Source: Empedobacter falsenii (GTDB lineage: Bacteria > Bacteroidota > Bacteroidia > Flavobacteriales > Weeksellaceae). Taken from it: DNA of 64,000 bases. The position numbers and the translations under genes were made by a program. Each line of letters begins with the position of its first letter. Position 1 is the first letter of the stretch. The stretch covers positions 3,597,501-3,661,500 of the forward strand of contig NZ_CP040908.1 of assembly GCF_013488205.1 (NCBI RefSeq), written 5' to 3'. Below, piece after piece: positions 55,182-64,000 of the stretch. The notes beneath the pieces were generated by a model that worked only from the letters and a program-made list of their open reading frames with translations, was not told the DNA's origin and searched no databases.

Positions 55182-56075
55182 TTAATTTTCAGCTTTAATA
55201 ATATAGATTAAAGACGAATATTGACCTGTTTTTTTAGCTTGAGTATTAGACTTCAAACCAATTCTAAGCGCATTGATAAAACCTAACTTATTACCTTTAT
55301 ATTTTTCAGATAGTAGACTCACATAAAATGAATCTAATTTCATCGGGTGGATAGATTCAATTTTCATACCAAAGTTGCTAAATAACTTTCGCATGCTGGT
55401 TTCTGTGAAATGCCATAAATGACGAGGTACATCATAAGCCGCCCAATGTTCACCATAATATTTAGCATCATACGATTGGTGGTTTGGTACAGCTATTACT
55501 AAGATACCACTTTTTGTTAAATGTTTCTTTAGTTCTGTAATTATTTCTTTCAGATTAGGGATATGTTCTAAAACATGCCACAAGGTAATCACATCATACT
55601 TTTCTGTATTCTGTTCTAATTCTGTAGAAGTAACTTTTTCGATTCCAACTTTTGATTGCGCAATTCGTCTTGCCGAATCATTTGGTTCCATTCCCAAAAC
55701 ATCGTAACCATTTTTTTGAAGATGCTCTAAAAAATCTCCAACGCCACAACCATAATCTAGAATTTTTTTACCAGTACCAACTTTATTAATCAATTCTAAT
55801 TTATTATTTAGATTGATTGATTTTGCCATTTGATAAAAACGTTCGAAAATAGATTTCTTTCCATCGGTATGGGAAATGTAATTTTTACTTTCGTAATACT
55901 TTCCTAAATTTTCGATAGGCTGGGGGAGAGTATACAAAACTTCGGTTTCTGAATCTTCGTAAATCTCGAACTTTTCTCCTGTTAAAAAATAATCTTTTAA
56001 ATCTAATTTCTTAATACCAGAAAATCCTTCTTTTGAAGGATTTTCTTGAGATGTTTCACGTGGAACATTTTCCAT
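55182..56075 (-). CDS. Class I SAM-dependent methyltransferase
   Basis: 297 residues. SAM motif I ILDYGCGVGDFLEHL, acidic VLGMEPNDSARRIA, and VITLWHVLEHIPNL place it with UbiG-like or Methyltransf_23 proteins. The N-terminal 45 residues are poorly conserved: MENVPRETSQ is partly encoded by a parS-like site (56052-56067). It follows mnmG with 1 nt between stop and ATG, so it is in one operon. Substrate unknown. Confidence 0.88.
   Translation of the reverse strand: MENVPRETSQENPSKEGFSGIKKLDLKDYFLTGEKFEIYEDSETEVLYTLPQPIENLGKYYESKNYISHTDGKKSIFERFYQMAKSINLNNKLELINKVGTGKKILDYGCGVGDFLEHLQKNGYDVLGMEPNDSARRIAQSKVGIEKVTSTELEQNTEKYDVITLWHVLEHIPNLKEIITELKKHLTKSGILVIAVPNHQSYDAKYYGEHWAAYDVPRHLWHFTETSMRKLFSNFGMKIESIHPMKLDSFYVSLLSEKYKGNKLGFINALRIGLKSNTQAKKTGQYSSLIYIIKAEN
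56052..56067. promoter_or_regulatory. parS-like centromere site A (inside the methyltransferase start)
   Basis: Minus strand reads TGTTCCACGTGAAACA, an exact match to the ParB-binding consensus TGTTNCACGTGAAACA. It codes for residues 3-8 (NVPRET) of the methyltransferase. Confidence 0.75.
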
Positions 56076-56076
56076 A

Positions 56077-57948
56077 TTATCTTCCCATGTAAATTAATAA
56101 TACACTTATGTCTGCTGGCGACACACCACTAATTCTTGATGCTTGCGCTACCGTTGCAGGTTTTATTTTTGTTAATTTTTGACGAGCTTCTATCGACATC
56201 GAACCAAAAACATGATAATCTATATCAGCTGGAATTTTTAGATTTTCCAAACGATGCAATTTATCTGCATTCTGTTGTTCTTTCTTAATATAACCTTTGT
56301 ATTTGATCTGAATTTCTGTTTGCTCTAATTCTTCTTGATCGTATTCATTCGTTTCAATAAATTCTTTCACACGATTCAATTTTGTGAAGTCAGAAAGCTT
56401 TAATTCAGGACGAGAAATAACCGAAATCATTTTGTTTGGTTGTTTCAAAGGTGTTCCTTCACGCTCTTCAATTACATCATTTATCTCTTGTGGCTTGATA
56501 GAATTTTCTTCGAAATAATTAACAAGCTTTTCAGCTTTATCAAATTTTTCTTCCATTCTTCTCAAGCGATCTTCTGAGGCTAAACCAAGTTCAAAACTTT
56601 TTCGTGTTAAACGTTCATCTGCATTATCTTGTCTCAATAAGATACGATATTCTGCACGAGACGTAAACATACGATAAGGTTCTTCTGTACCTTTTGTAAT
56701 TAAATCGTCGATTAAAACTCCTATATATGCTTCGTTACGATTTAAGATAAATGGATCTTTTCCTTTAATTTTTAACACAGCATTTATACCCGCCATCAAG
56801 CCTTGAGAAGCAGCTTCTTCATAACCTGTTGTTCCGTTAATTTGTCCAGCACAATATAAATTATCAATTAGTTTAGTTTCTAACGTATGTTTTAATTGTG
56901 TCGGTGGGAAATAATCGTATTCGATGGCATATCCAGGACGCAAAATTTTTGCATTTTCAAAACCAGGAACAGAACGTAAAGCTCTTGCTTGAATATCATC
57001 AGGCAAAGAAGTTGAGAATCCATTTATGTAGAATTCCATTGTGTGCCAACCTTCCGGTTCTGCAAAAATTTGATGACGATCTTTGTCTGCAAAACGATTA
57101 ATTTTATCTTCGATAGATGGACAATATCTTGGTCCAGTCGATTTAATTGTTCCGTTAAACATTGGAGAACGATCAAAACCTTCGCGCAATAAATCGTGAA
57201 CTTCTTGATTTGTATAGGTAATCCAACAAGAACGTTGTTTTGTTAATTTTGGCGTATTTGTGTAAGAGAATTTCGAAGGATTTTCATCACCTGGTTGTTC
57301 AACCATTTTCGTATAATCGATAGAACGACCATCTACACGAGGAGGAGTTCCTGTTTTCATTCTTCCAGCTTCGAAACCTAAATCAACCAATTGTTCCGTA
57401 ATTCCAAAAGCAGCAGATTCTCCCATGCGTCCACCTCCAAATTGTTTTTCTCCGATATGAATCAAACCATTCAAGAAAGTACCATTTGTAAGAACAACAG
57501 ATTTAGAACGAATTTTCATTCCCATTGCTGTAATTACTCCACAAACTTTACCATTTTCAATGATTAAATTTTTAACCATATCTTGAAAGAAGTCAACATT
57601 CTCTGTTCTCTCTAAAGATAAACGCCATTCTTCTGCAAAACGCATACGATCTGATTGTGCACGTGGAGACCACATTGCAGGACCTTTTGATTGATTCAGC
57701 ATCTTGAATTGAATCGCAGTTTTGTCGGTAATAATACCAGAGTATCCACCTAAAGCGTCAATCTCGCGAACAATTTGTCCTTTTGCTATTCCACCCATAG
57801 CAGGATTACAAGACATTTGTCCGATTGTTTGTAAGTTCATTGTAACAAGAAGCGTTTTTGCTCCTAAATTGGCTGCTGCCGCTGTTGCTTCTGCACCTGC
57901 GTGACCACCACCAACTACAATTACATCATATTCTGATTGAAATATCAT
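56077..57948 (-). CDS. mnmG: tRNA uridine-5-carboxymethylaminomethyl modification enzyme MnmG
   Basis: FAD-dependent enzyme (GidA) that with MnmE modifies the wobble uridine of several tRNAs. 623 residues. FAD motif VVGGGHAGAEATAAA; SMCNPAMGGIAKGQIVREID-type block is present as MSCNPAMGGIAKGQ; GTFLNGLIHIG and the RMKTGTPPR segment; C-terminal DRLRRMEEKFD and VFGSMSIEARQKL. Flanked by parS-like sites. Confidence 0.98.
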   Translation of the reverse strand: MIFQSEYDVIVVGGGHAGAEATAAAANLGAKTLLVTMNLQTIGQMSCNPAMGGIAKGQIVREIDALGGYSGIITDKTAIQFKMLNQSKGPAMWSPRAQSDRMRFAEEWRLSLERTENVDFFQDMVKNLIIENGKVCGVITAMGMKIRSKSVVLTNGTFLNGLIHIGEKQFGGGRMGESAAFGITEQLVDLGFEAGRMKTGTPPRVDGRSIDYTKMVEQPGDENPSKFSYTNTPKLTKQRSCWITYTNQEVHDLLREGFDRSPMFNGTIKSTGPRYCPSIEDKINRFADKDRHQIFAEPEGWHTMEFYINGFSTSLPDDIQARALRSVPGFENAKILRPGYAIEYDYFPPTQLKHTLETKLIDNLYCAGQINGTTGYEEAASQGLMAGINAVLKIKGKDPFILNRNEAYIGVLIDDLITKGTEEPYRMFTSRAEYRILLRQDNADERLTRKSFELGLASEDRLRRMEEKFDKAEKLVNYFEENSIKPQEINDVIEEREGTPLKQPNKMISVISRPELKLSDFTKLNRVKEFIETNEYDQEELEQTEIQIKYKGYIKKEQQNADKLHRLENLKIPADIDYHVFGSMSIEARQKLTKIKPATVAQASRISGVSPADISVLLIYMGR

Positions 57949-57985
57949 TTGATTGTAAACTTATTTTTCTTGTTAAAATAATAAA

Positions 57986-58001
57986 TGTTCCACGTGGAAC
58001 A
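57986..58001. promoter_or_regulatory. parS-like centromere site B (ybeY-mnmG gap)
   Basis: TGTTCCACGTGGAACA is a perfect palindrome that fits the parS consensus at 15 of 16 positions (14 of 16 to the fully symmetric form). It lies in the 53-bp gap between ybeY and mnmG, about 1.93 kb from site A. Confidence 0.7.
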
Positions 58002-58427
58002 TTATTGATTTAGATAGCTACTAAATGTTTCTAAATATTGATTTTCTTTAGCAGTCATCAATTCTTTGTCATCTGGTTCTTTGTCCATATAACCAGCAAA
58101 ATGTAATATTCCGTGGATAACAACACGAGCCAATTCGTTCTCAAAAGAAACACCATTTTGCTCTGCATTATCTTTGATTCGTTCGACGCTAATAAAAATA
58201 TCACCCATCAATTCGTCTTCAATAGAATTATCGAACCCGATAACATCTGTGTAATAATCGTGGTCTAAATATTGTCGATTAATTTGAAGTAAGTATTCAT
58301 CATCACAGAAAATATAGTTTAAATCTTCTAATGTTTTCCCTTCATTCTTCATACTCTCTACGATCCAATCTATCCAAGTTTGAGCATCTTTTAGCTCAAA
58401 ATCTGTTTCGTAAAATAATTCTATCAT
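58002..58427 (-). CDS. ybeY: Endoribonuclease YbeY
   Basis: rRNA maturation metalloprotein. 141 residues. The zinc motif H-G-x-L-H-x-x-G-Y-x occurs as VVIHGILHFAGYMDKEPDD, where the terminal His of HLxGYDH is replaced (GYMDK), a common Bacteroidota variant. NRQYLDHDYYTDVIGFD precedes it. It is 4 nt after the patatin gene and 53 nt before mnmG, so probably one operon. Confidence 0.92.
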   Translation of the reverse strand: MIELFYETDFELKDAQTWIDWIVESMKNEGKTLEDLNYIFCDDEYLLQINRQYLDHDYYTDVIGFDNSIEDELMGDIFISVERIKDNAEQNGVSFENELARVVIHGILHFAGYMDKEPDDKELMTAKENQYLETFSSYLNQ

Positions 58428-58431
58428 TGTT

Positions 58432-60636
58432 CTAAAACCAGTAACCTAAACTTAAATTAAATAATCCTTTTTTTGTGTAAGGCGAATAACTCCAAATGAA
58501 ATTTAAAGGTCCTAATGGACTATCGTAGCCATAGGTAACGCCATACCCAAGATATTTGTAATCTGTTAAACTTAATTGCTCAAATCTATCTGTGATATTT
58601 GCAATATTCATAAATACACTTGTGTAATGATTTTTCAAAATTCGAGCTTGTATATGAGAGCCAAACAGCAATTGATTGTCGCCAATCGCAGAGCCAAAAG
58701 GAAGCCCATAAAACTTGGTATAATTGAAAAAATCTTGTTCAACATAACCTCCGATATAAAACTTCTGAGGCAACGTTACATTATCGTTGAAAAAGGTTCC
58801 AAAGTTAGCAGTAAATCTGTAACTTAGGAAATTATTTAACGGAAAATTTGCCTCTAAATTCGATTCTAACAAATAGTTATTTTCAAACCCAGCTACATTA
58901 GAATCAAACAAATACTTGAAACTTCCATCAAATTTTAAACCACTCCGTGCAAAATTTGCATTATTTCGATTATCTGCTTTGACATACCCATACGCTTTCC
59001 AATAATAACCTTCGGATTTTGCAGGAAATTCGTCATTAGATGTAATATAATTATTCGTGAATACTTTCGCATATTGATGCTCTAATCCAACGCCAATCGC
59101 AAACTTTTCTTTGATCGTCGATTGAATGTAGAGTTGATTGATGTATTCTCTAAAGTTGTAATTTACTTTTTTGTAGATATTATCTGGACCGAATAAGTTT
59201 CTCAAATCAATTTCTTTGTCAAAATAATGCGAAAAAGAGTTGAAACCAATGCTTGGAAAATAACCATTATCAATGAAGAAATTGATGTTATATCGCGCAT
59301 AATCTCCAACCACAACATCAGCAGATAGCACCGAGTTTTTGACAAATAAATTCTTTGAAGTGAAGTTTAAAAGTAATCCTGTTTTGAATAAATCATCGTA
59401 ATGTAATCCAAAACGGATTGATTGTTTGGTCTTATTTTCTTGAACTTTTAACGTCAATAAATTCTCTTCATCGTTAATTTCTGAGATTTTATACGTGATA
59501 TTATTGAAGTTTCCAGAAGCATACAATTTCGAAATTCCAGCTTTTAAATCATCATATTTTATAATTTCAGGAGTACGAATCCCTAGCTTACCTTCGATGT
59601 AATTTGTGTTGAAGTTTTTCAATCCTTCTACTTCAATTTCTTTCACTAAAACATAATCATCAAGTTTAATTTCGTTTCGAGTTTTGTTTGAAGCATGCTG
59701 TTTTTTTGCAATTTCTTTGAGTTGATCATATACTTTTTCTGATGCAATAAGTCCGCGATTGTAAATAGAATCTACTTCATCAAAACTTGTCACAGCATAT
59801 TCTTTTAGCTCTGGTTTAATCAATAAATCAACTAGTTTTTTCTGTTCGTCCGTTTTTTTAACGATACTCATCGTCATAATTTGACTCAAAATATCAATAG
59901 CAGAATTTAGATCATCACGTTTTTGTAAACCATCACCCAATTCGACACCGATAATAATATCAGCCCCCATATCTTTCACTTCTTTCACAGGGAAATTGTT
60001 GACAACGCCGCCATCAACATATATTTTACCATCAATTGCGACAGGATCTAACATGGTTGGATAAGCGCCCGAAGCCAAAATAACGCGAGGTAAAAAGCCT
60101 GAACGAAAGACTTTTTCTTCTCCAGTTTCGAGATCGGTTCCGATACAAACAAAAGGTGTCGGAAGTTTATTGAAATCATCAATATCATGAACTGGACGTA
60201 ACAAATAAGTCAATAAATCAAGTGGACCTTGCCCTTTTGAGATGGCATTTGGAATCGTTAATTTGAACTTATCAAAAGGTAATTCTAAGATGTATTTTTC
60301 TTTGTATGCTTTCTCGAAAAAAGGAATTTCTGCACGGTCTTTATTTTGCGTAATTAACGAAGAAATATCCAACTGATGCATGATTTTCTCAAGTTCGTCA
60401 GGTGTATATCCAGCAGCATATAATCCGCCGATAATCGCGCCCATACTTGTACCTCCGATGTAATCAATTTTGATTCCTGCTTCTTCTATCTTCTTCAAAG
60501 CGCCAACATGTGCATAACCTTTTGCGCCGCCACCACTCAATACAACACCCACTTTTAGACGCGTTGAATCGTTCTTCGTTTCTTGTGCAAAGGTCATGGT
60601 TGAAATAATGAAAATGAAAGCAAAAAGACTGCGCAT
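58432..60636 (-). CDS. Patatin-like phospholipase with POTRA and beta-barrel (PlpD/BamA-like)
   Basis: 734 residues from MRSLFAFIFIISTMTFAQ (signal peptide). Patatin domain: oxyanion GGGAKGYAHVGAL, nucleophile GGTSMGAI, catalytic Asp in YVDGGVVNNF. A POTRA-like region (about 330-410: VLVKEIEVEGLKNFN, NLLTLKVQENK) is followed by a 16-strand-type outer membrane barrel ending LSLGYWF with the C-terminal aromatic. This is the type Vd / surface-exposed patatin architecture. It leads the operon with ybeY. Confidence 0.93.
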   Translation of the reverse strand: MRSLFAFIFIISTMTFAQETKNDSTRLKVGVVLSGGGAKGYAHVGALKKIEEAGIKIDYIGGTSMGAIIGGLYAAGYTPDELEKIMHQLDISSLITQNKDRAEIPFFEKAYKEKYILELPFDKFKLTIPNAISKGQGPLDLLTYLLRPVHDIDDFNKLPTPFVCIGTDLETGEEKVFRSGFLPRVILASGAYPTMLDPVAIDGKIYVDGGVVNNFPVKEVKDMGADIIIGVELGDGLQKRDDLNSAIDILSQIMTMSIVKKTDEQKKLVDLLIKPELKEYAVTSFDEVDSIYNRGLIASEKVYDQLKEIAKKQHASNKTRNEIKLDDYVLVKEIEVEGLKNFNTNYIEGKLGIRTPEIIKYDDLKAGISKLYASGNFNNITYKISEINDEENLLTLKVQENKTKQSIRFGLHYDDLFKTGLLLNFTSKNLFVKNSVLSADVVVGDYARYNINFFIDNGYFPSIGFNSFSHYFDKEIDLRNLFGPDNIYKKVNYNFREYINQLYIQSTIKEKFAIGVGLEHQYAKVFTNNYITSNDEFPAKSEGYYWKAYGYVKADNRNNANFARSGLKFDGSFKYLFDSNVAGFENNYLLESNLEANFPLNNFLSYRFTANFGTFFNDNVTLPQKFYIGGYVEQDFFNYTKFYGLPFGSAIGDNQLLFGSHIQARILKNHYTSVFMNIANITDRFEQLSLTDYKYLGYGVTYGYDSPLGPLNFIWSYSPYTKKGLFNLSLGYWF

Positions 60637-60698
60637 AAATTGATCTAAATTGAGGAATAAAGATAACAATTTTGAATCTAAGTTGTAGAATTGTTTAA

Positions 60699-60977
60699 CT
60701 ATTCTACATTATTTTCATAACAACTTAAATAATATGAAAACTTCGAAAAGTTGGGAGAAAAAGCTTTATTTACTTTTAGAAAAGGCTTTAGTTTTTCTAT
60801 TTGTGAAACAGAAAGTGGATATGAATCATAAATTTCTGTTGGATAATCATCCTCATTTAAGATAAAATCATTTAAATAAAAAAGAATCTGTTCAGATGTT
60901 ATTTCTAATTCGAATTCATTGTTCAGAGAATCGTTAGAGTTACTATACTCTTCAATTAATCTAATTATTTTATCCAT
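60699..60977 (-). CDS. Small acidic protein, unknown
   Basis: 92 residues, acidic (MDKIIRLIEEYSNSND..., LNDFILNEDDYPTEIYDSYP), no signal or membrane span. ATG start and no close relative that I recognise. It lies on the minus strand between the terminator of murF-alr (61000-61027) and the patatin gene. Confidence 0.65.
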   Translation of the reverse strand: MDKIIRLIEEYSNSNDSLNNEFELEITSEQILFYLNDFILNEDDYPTEIYDSYPLSVSQIEKLKPFLKVNKAFSPNFSKFSYYLSCYENNVE

Positions 60978-60999
60978 TTATTTTTTTTAAAAATACAAA

Positions 61000-61027
61000 A
61001 AAAGAGCTACTTTTCAGTAACTCTTTT
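61000..61027 (-). terminator. Terminator after murF-alr
   Basis: AAAAGAG-C-TAC and GTA-A-CTCTTTT arms (one C/A mismatch) with a 6-nt loop and a T-rich tail on the minus strand. Confidence 0.7.
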
Positions 61028-61033
61028 AGTATA

Positions 61034-63499
61034 TTATTCTTTGTAATAAACGCGTTTTATACGTTGGGAAACCGAAGTTAAGACTTCATAAGGAATTGTT
61101 CCTAACCATTCGGTGACGTCGGCTAAAGTAGGTGAGTTTCCAAAAATAGTTACTTCATCACCTTCTTTACATGGAATATCGGTTACATCAACCATCATCA
61201 TATCCATACAAATAGTTCCGGTAATTGTAGCCAAATGTCCGTTAATCCCCACTTTTCCTTTTCCGTAACCAAGTGAACGACGAATTCCGTCTGCATAACC
61301 AACAGGTAAAGTTGCAATTTTGGTATGACGCTCGGCTGTAAAACGGCGACCGTAACTTACAGTTTCGCCTTTTTCTATTTCTGAAATTTGAGAAATAACT
61401 GTTTTGAAACGCACAACAGGTTTCAAATATTTCTCCATAAAATCGGTATATTCTGAGTAGCCATACATCCCGATTCCTAAGCGAACCATGTCATATTGAT
61501 GCTCTCCATACGCTACAATTCCAGGAGAATTTAATGCATGTTTGATTGGTTTTATGTTTAACGCAGTTGTAATTGCTGCATAACTGTTATCAAAACGATT
61601 CAATTGGTATCTCGCATAATTTTCCTCCTCAGGCATATCAGCAGTTGCTAAATGCGTGAAAATTGAACGAACATAGACATGCGAATTATCTTTTAGAATG
61701 GCGATTAACTCTTCGAAATCATCTTCGTGAAAACCAAGACGATTCATTCCTGTTTCCATTTTTAGGTGAATTGGATAAGGCGAAGAAATCTGTTTTTCTT
61801 GTAGTTTTTGAATGAATAGTTTCAAGACGCGCAAGCTATAGATCTCTGGCTCTAATTGATAATCGATAACCGTTGAATAACTACTTTGCTCCGGATTCAT
61901 CACGATGATTGGAATCGTAATTCCAGCTTCGCGCAATTCTTTTCCTTCGTCTGCAATTGCTACGCCCAAGAAATCGACACCGTTATTTTGTAAGGTATTT
62001 GCGACCTCAAAACTTCCTGTTCCATAACTATTCGCTTTTACCATACACATCAATTTTGTGGTAGGTTTTAACAACGAACGGTACACATTTATATTCTCGA
62101 TTAGGTGTTGCAAATTAATTTCGAGAACAGAATCGTTGGAACGTGTTTCTAATTCATTCGAGATTTTTTCTAATTTGAACGGACGAGCACCTTTTAATAA
62201 AATAGCTTCGTTGTCTACATTTTGATGTTTGAATTGTTCTAAGAATTCTTCAGTCGAATTGAATGAACGAACATAGGATTCGAATAAATGTTTGAACTGA
62301 GAAATTTTTTCTCCAATCAAAACTATCTCATCAAAATGATAAGGGTTGACTAAATCGGCTGCTTGTTGATATAAATCTTGATCAGATAAGTTACTTTGTA
62401 AAATATCCGTCAATACTAACGATTTTTTATCGCGCGGTTGTTGATTTAGTACATTTAAACCAATTTTTAATGAATTTAGATCAGAATTGAAGGTATCATT
62501 AATTAAAATTGAATGATTAATCGCTTCTTTAATTTCCAAACGCATTTCGATTGGTAGGAGTTGACTAAATTCGTTTTTAAGTTGTTTGTAATCAATATTT
62601 AAACTGATTAAAGTCGTTAAGCAAATTAAACTATTTTTAATCGAAGCATCATCGATAAAAGGAATCGAATAGGTGAATTCTTCTTGATTATGTAAAATAG
62701 AAATTTGTGTATTAGTCTGATTACTTTGTATTTGCTTGATTTGTACAGTGGCAGAATTGGAGTAACCATAAGTGTATTTATCTATTTGTGCTAAATGAGC
62801 GTTTTCAAAAATGGCTTGATGGACTTTTTCATTTTCGATATTGAAAACTAATTTATCAACATGAGAAAATAGTTTCAGTTTTTCCTGAATCAATTCATCT
62901 TGATTTTTGAAATTCTCTAAATGCGCTTCTCCGATTTTTGTTAACACACCAATTGTTGGTTGAATAATTTCTTCGAGATTTTGCATTTCATTTGGCATCG
63001 AAATTCCAGCTTCGAAAATACCCAAATCGTTTTTCTCCTCCATTTGCAAAACAGAAAGTGCTGCTCCGAATTGAGAATTGTAACTTTTTGGACTACGAAC
63101 AATCGAGAATTTTTTCCATAACAATTGATTCAACCATTCTTTGACAATCGTTTTTCCATTGGAACCAGTGATTCCGATGACAGGAAAATGAAATTGTTTG
63201 CGATGAATTTTTGCCCAATTTTGTAAAGCAAGTAGCGGATTCTCGACCTCGATAAAATTTGCATGAGGCAAATTCGTCAACGCTTTTTCCACGACAAAAT
63301 TTCGAATTCCTCTTTGATAAGCATCTTGCAAATACAGATGCCCGTCTTTTTGGTTTCCGTGAAAAGCAAAGAAAATTCCGTGAGTTGGATTGACAATCAT
63401 GCGCGAATCAAAGAAAATTTGATCGATGATTTCGTCTCCATTTCCAATCAAAGTACCGTTGATGATACTTGCAATTTGATTTAGATTATAAGTTTTCAA
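61034..63499 (-). CDS. MurF-Alr fusion: D-Ala-D-Ala-adding enzyme and alanine racemase
   Basis: About 821 residues. The N-terminal Mur ligase has GITGSNGKT (about 109-117) and [11 protein letters not shown]; the C-terminal alanine racemase has the PLP lysine in [10 protein letters not shown] and catalytic Tyr in [10 protein letters not shown], with [21 protein letters not shown]. It makes D-Ala and adds D-Ala-D-Ala to UDP-MurNAc-tripeptide. The fusion is known in Bacteroidota. No ATG lies near the start; TTG at 63499 ([15 protein letters not shown]) fits the family N-terminus and overlaps tdk by 14 nt. Confidence 0.92.
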   Translation of the reverse strand: MKTYNLNQIASIINGTLIGNGDEIIDQIFFDSRMIVNPTHGIFFAFHGNQKDGHLYLQDAYQRGIRNFVVEKALTNLPHANFIEVENPLLALQNWAKIHRKQFHFPVIGITGSNGKTIVKEWLNQLLWKKFSIVRSPKSYNSQFGAALSVLQMEEKNDLGIFEAGISMPNEMQNLEEIIQPTIGVLTKIGEAHLENFKNQDELIQEKLKLFSHVDKLVFNIENEKVHQAIFENAHLAQIDKYTYGYSNSATVQIKQIQSNQTNTQISILHNQEEFTYSIPFIDDASIKNSLICLTTLISLNIDYKQLKNEFSQLLPIEMRLEIKEAINHSILINDTFNSDLNSLKIGLNVLNQQPRDKKSLVLTDILQSNLSDQDLYQQAADLVNPYHFDEIVLIGEKISQFKHLFESYVRSFNSTEEFLEQFKHQNVDNEAILLKGARPFKLEKISNELETRSNDSVLEINLQHLIENINVYRSLLKPTTKLMCMVKANSYGTGSFEVANTLQNNGVDFLGVAIADEGKELREAGITIPIIVMNPEQSSYSTVIDYQLEPEIYSLRVLKLFIQKLQEKQISSPYPIHLKMETGMNRLGFHEDDFEELIAILKDNSHVYVRSIFTHLATADMPEEENYARYQLNRFDNSYAAITTALNIKPIKHALNSPGIVAYGEHQYDMVRLGIGMYGYSEYTDFMEKYLKPVVRFKTVISQISEIEKGETVSYGRRFTAERHTKIATLPVGYADGIRRSLGYGKGKVGINGHLATITGTICMDMMMVDVTDIPCKEGDEVTIFGNSPTLADVTEWLGTIPYEVLTSVSQRIKRVYYKE

Positions 63500-64000
63500 C
63501 TTTGTGTTTGTTATGTTCTTCCCAGAAAGCAATTCGGCTTAATGGTTCGTATTCTAGTACTTCGCCAAGTTCTACAAGGCGATCACTGTCAATTTTTCGG
63601 TGTGAATAATTGGCTAAATTTCCTGTACGAACGCAGATTGCATGCACTTTTGTTACATACTCGGCAGTTGCCATTAAATTGGGCATAGGACCAAAAGGAC
63701 GACCTTTGAAATCCATATCCAATCCAGCAACTATAACGCGTTTGCCTTCGTTTGCCAACTGATTAGCTACGTCTACAATACCGTCATCAAAAAATTGTGC
63801 TTCATCAATTCCTACCACATCGCAATCATCAGCCAATAATAGAATTGCCGAAGAATACTCAACTGGCGTTGATGTAATAGAATTTTGATTGTGGGAAACG
63901 ACTTCACGGTCTGCATAACGTGTATCTACCGTAGGTTTGAAGATTTCGACACGTTGCTTGGCAAATTCGGCACGTTTTAGACGGCGTATAAGTTCTTCGG
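63486..64000 (-). CDS. tdk: Thymidine kinase, 5' end missing at window edge
   Basis: Type II thymidine kinase. The visible 171 codons begin within [18 protein letters not shown], just after the P-loop, which lies outside. [13 protein letters not shown] holds the catalytic DEAQF, and [15 protein letters not shown] and ICVRTGN follow. The zinc-site CxxC of E. coli Tdk is reduced to CVRT, as in other Bacteroidota that I recall. Codes directly into the murF-alr start. Confidence 0.93.
   Translation of the reverse strand, partial: EELIRRLKRAEFAKQRVEIFKPTVDTRYADREVVSHNQNSITSTPVEYSSAILLLADDCDVVGIDEAQFFDDGIVDVANQLANEGKRVIVAGLDMDFKGRPFGPMPNLMATAEYVTKVHAICVRTGNLANYSHRKIDSDRLVELGEVLEYEPLSRIAFWEEHNKHKVENL

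Overview
The window is chromosomal DNA from a low-GC member of Bacteroidota, class Flavobacteriia, most likely family Weeksellaceae (an Empedobacter- or Chishuiella-like genus is my guess from the 16S V3 region and AT-rich codon use; the genus is inference). Pointers are: a 16S rRNA whose 3' end reads GGAACAUCUCAU instead of the CCUCC-containing anti-Shine-Dalgarno; promoters of the Bacteroidota type (TTG, 19-23 nt, TAnnTTTG); start codons without Shine-Dalgarno sequences; two proteases with type IX secretion (T9SS) C-terminal sorting domains; a bat aerotolerance operon; a MurF-Alr fusion; and an atpDC pair separate from the other ATP synthase genes.

Layout. 1-2776: an rRNA operon on the minus strand (three tandem promoters, 16S, tRNA-Ile, tRNA-Ala, start of 23S). 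3-5.6 kb: metY-metX behind a possible leader peptide ending Met-Cys-Ser-Cys. 5.8-7.8 kb: atpD-atpC. 7.9-12.1 kb: ribF, then an ECF sigma factor, a putative anti-sigma factor and a secreted subtilase in one minus-strand unit. 12.2-15.3 kb: asd, a bacilliredoxin, rnpA and MarC. 15.4-18.4 kb: a LytTR two-component system carrying a CPBP protease gene broken by an in-frame TGA. 18.4-19.8 kb: two exported proteins of unknown function. 19.8-27.4 kb: the bat operon (MoxR, DUF58, a membrane protein, BatA, BatB, BatC, BatD). 27.6-29.3 kb: secreted small proteins, two of them tandem paralogues. 29.5-32.4 kb: an ABC transporter whose ATPase gene is frameshifted. 32.9-40.5 kb: pgk, rpiB, asnA, a GT25 glycosyltransferase, rnr and a LysE-type exporter. 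40.5-45.3 kb: a lipoprotein and a large T9SS metalloprotease sitting between an intact phosphatase gene and a remnant of a second copy of its 3' end. 45.3-54.5 kb: heptosyltransferase, KefB-type antiporter, sufE, lipid kinase, a SerA-like dehydrogenase, a methyltransferase, pirin and lipoproteins. 54.5-64 kb: a lipocalin-like lipoprotein, then a methyltransferase-mnmG-ybeY-patatin unit holding two parS-like centromere sites, then murF-alr and the 3' part of tdk.

How it fits together. Most genes are housekeeping (translation, energy, methionine/threonine pathway, peptidoglycan precursors, tRNA modification). asd, metX and metY act in one pathway from aspartate to homocysteine but are not in one operon. 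The accessory content is mainly cell envelope: T9SS cargo proteases, lipoproteins, OmpA-type and patatin/beta-barrel proteins. Three loci show gene decay (a nonsense codon, a frameshift and a 3' remnant). The two parS-like sites suggest that the right end of the window lies in the origin-proximal half of the chromosome.

Limits: all calls come from reading the sequence. Family names rest on recognised motifs, not on searches. TSS positions and promoter assignments are consensus matches only.
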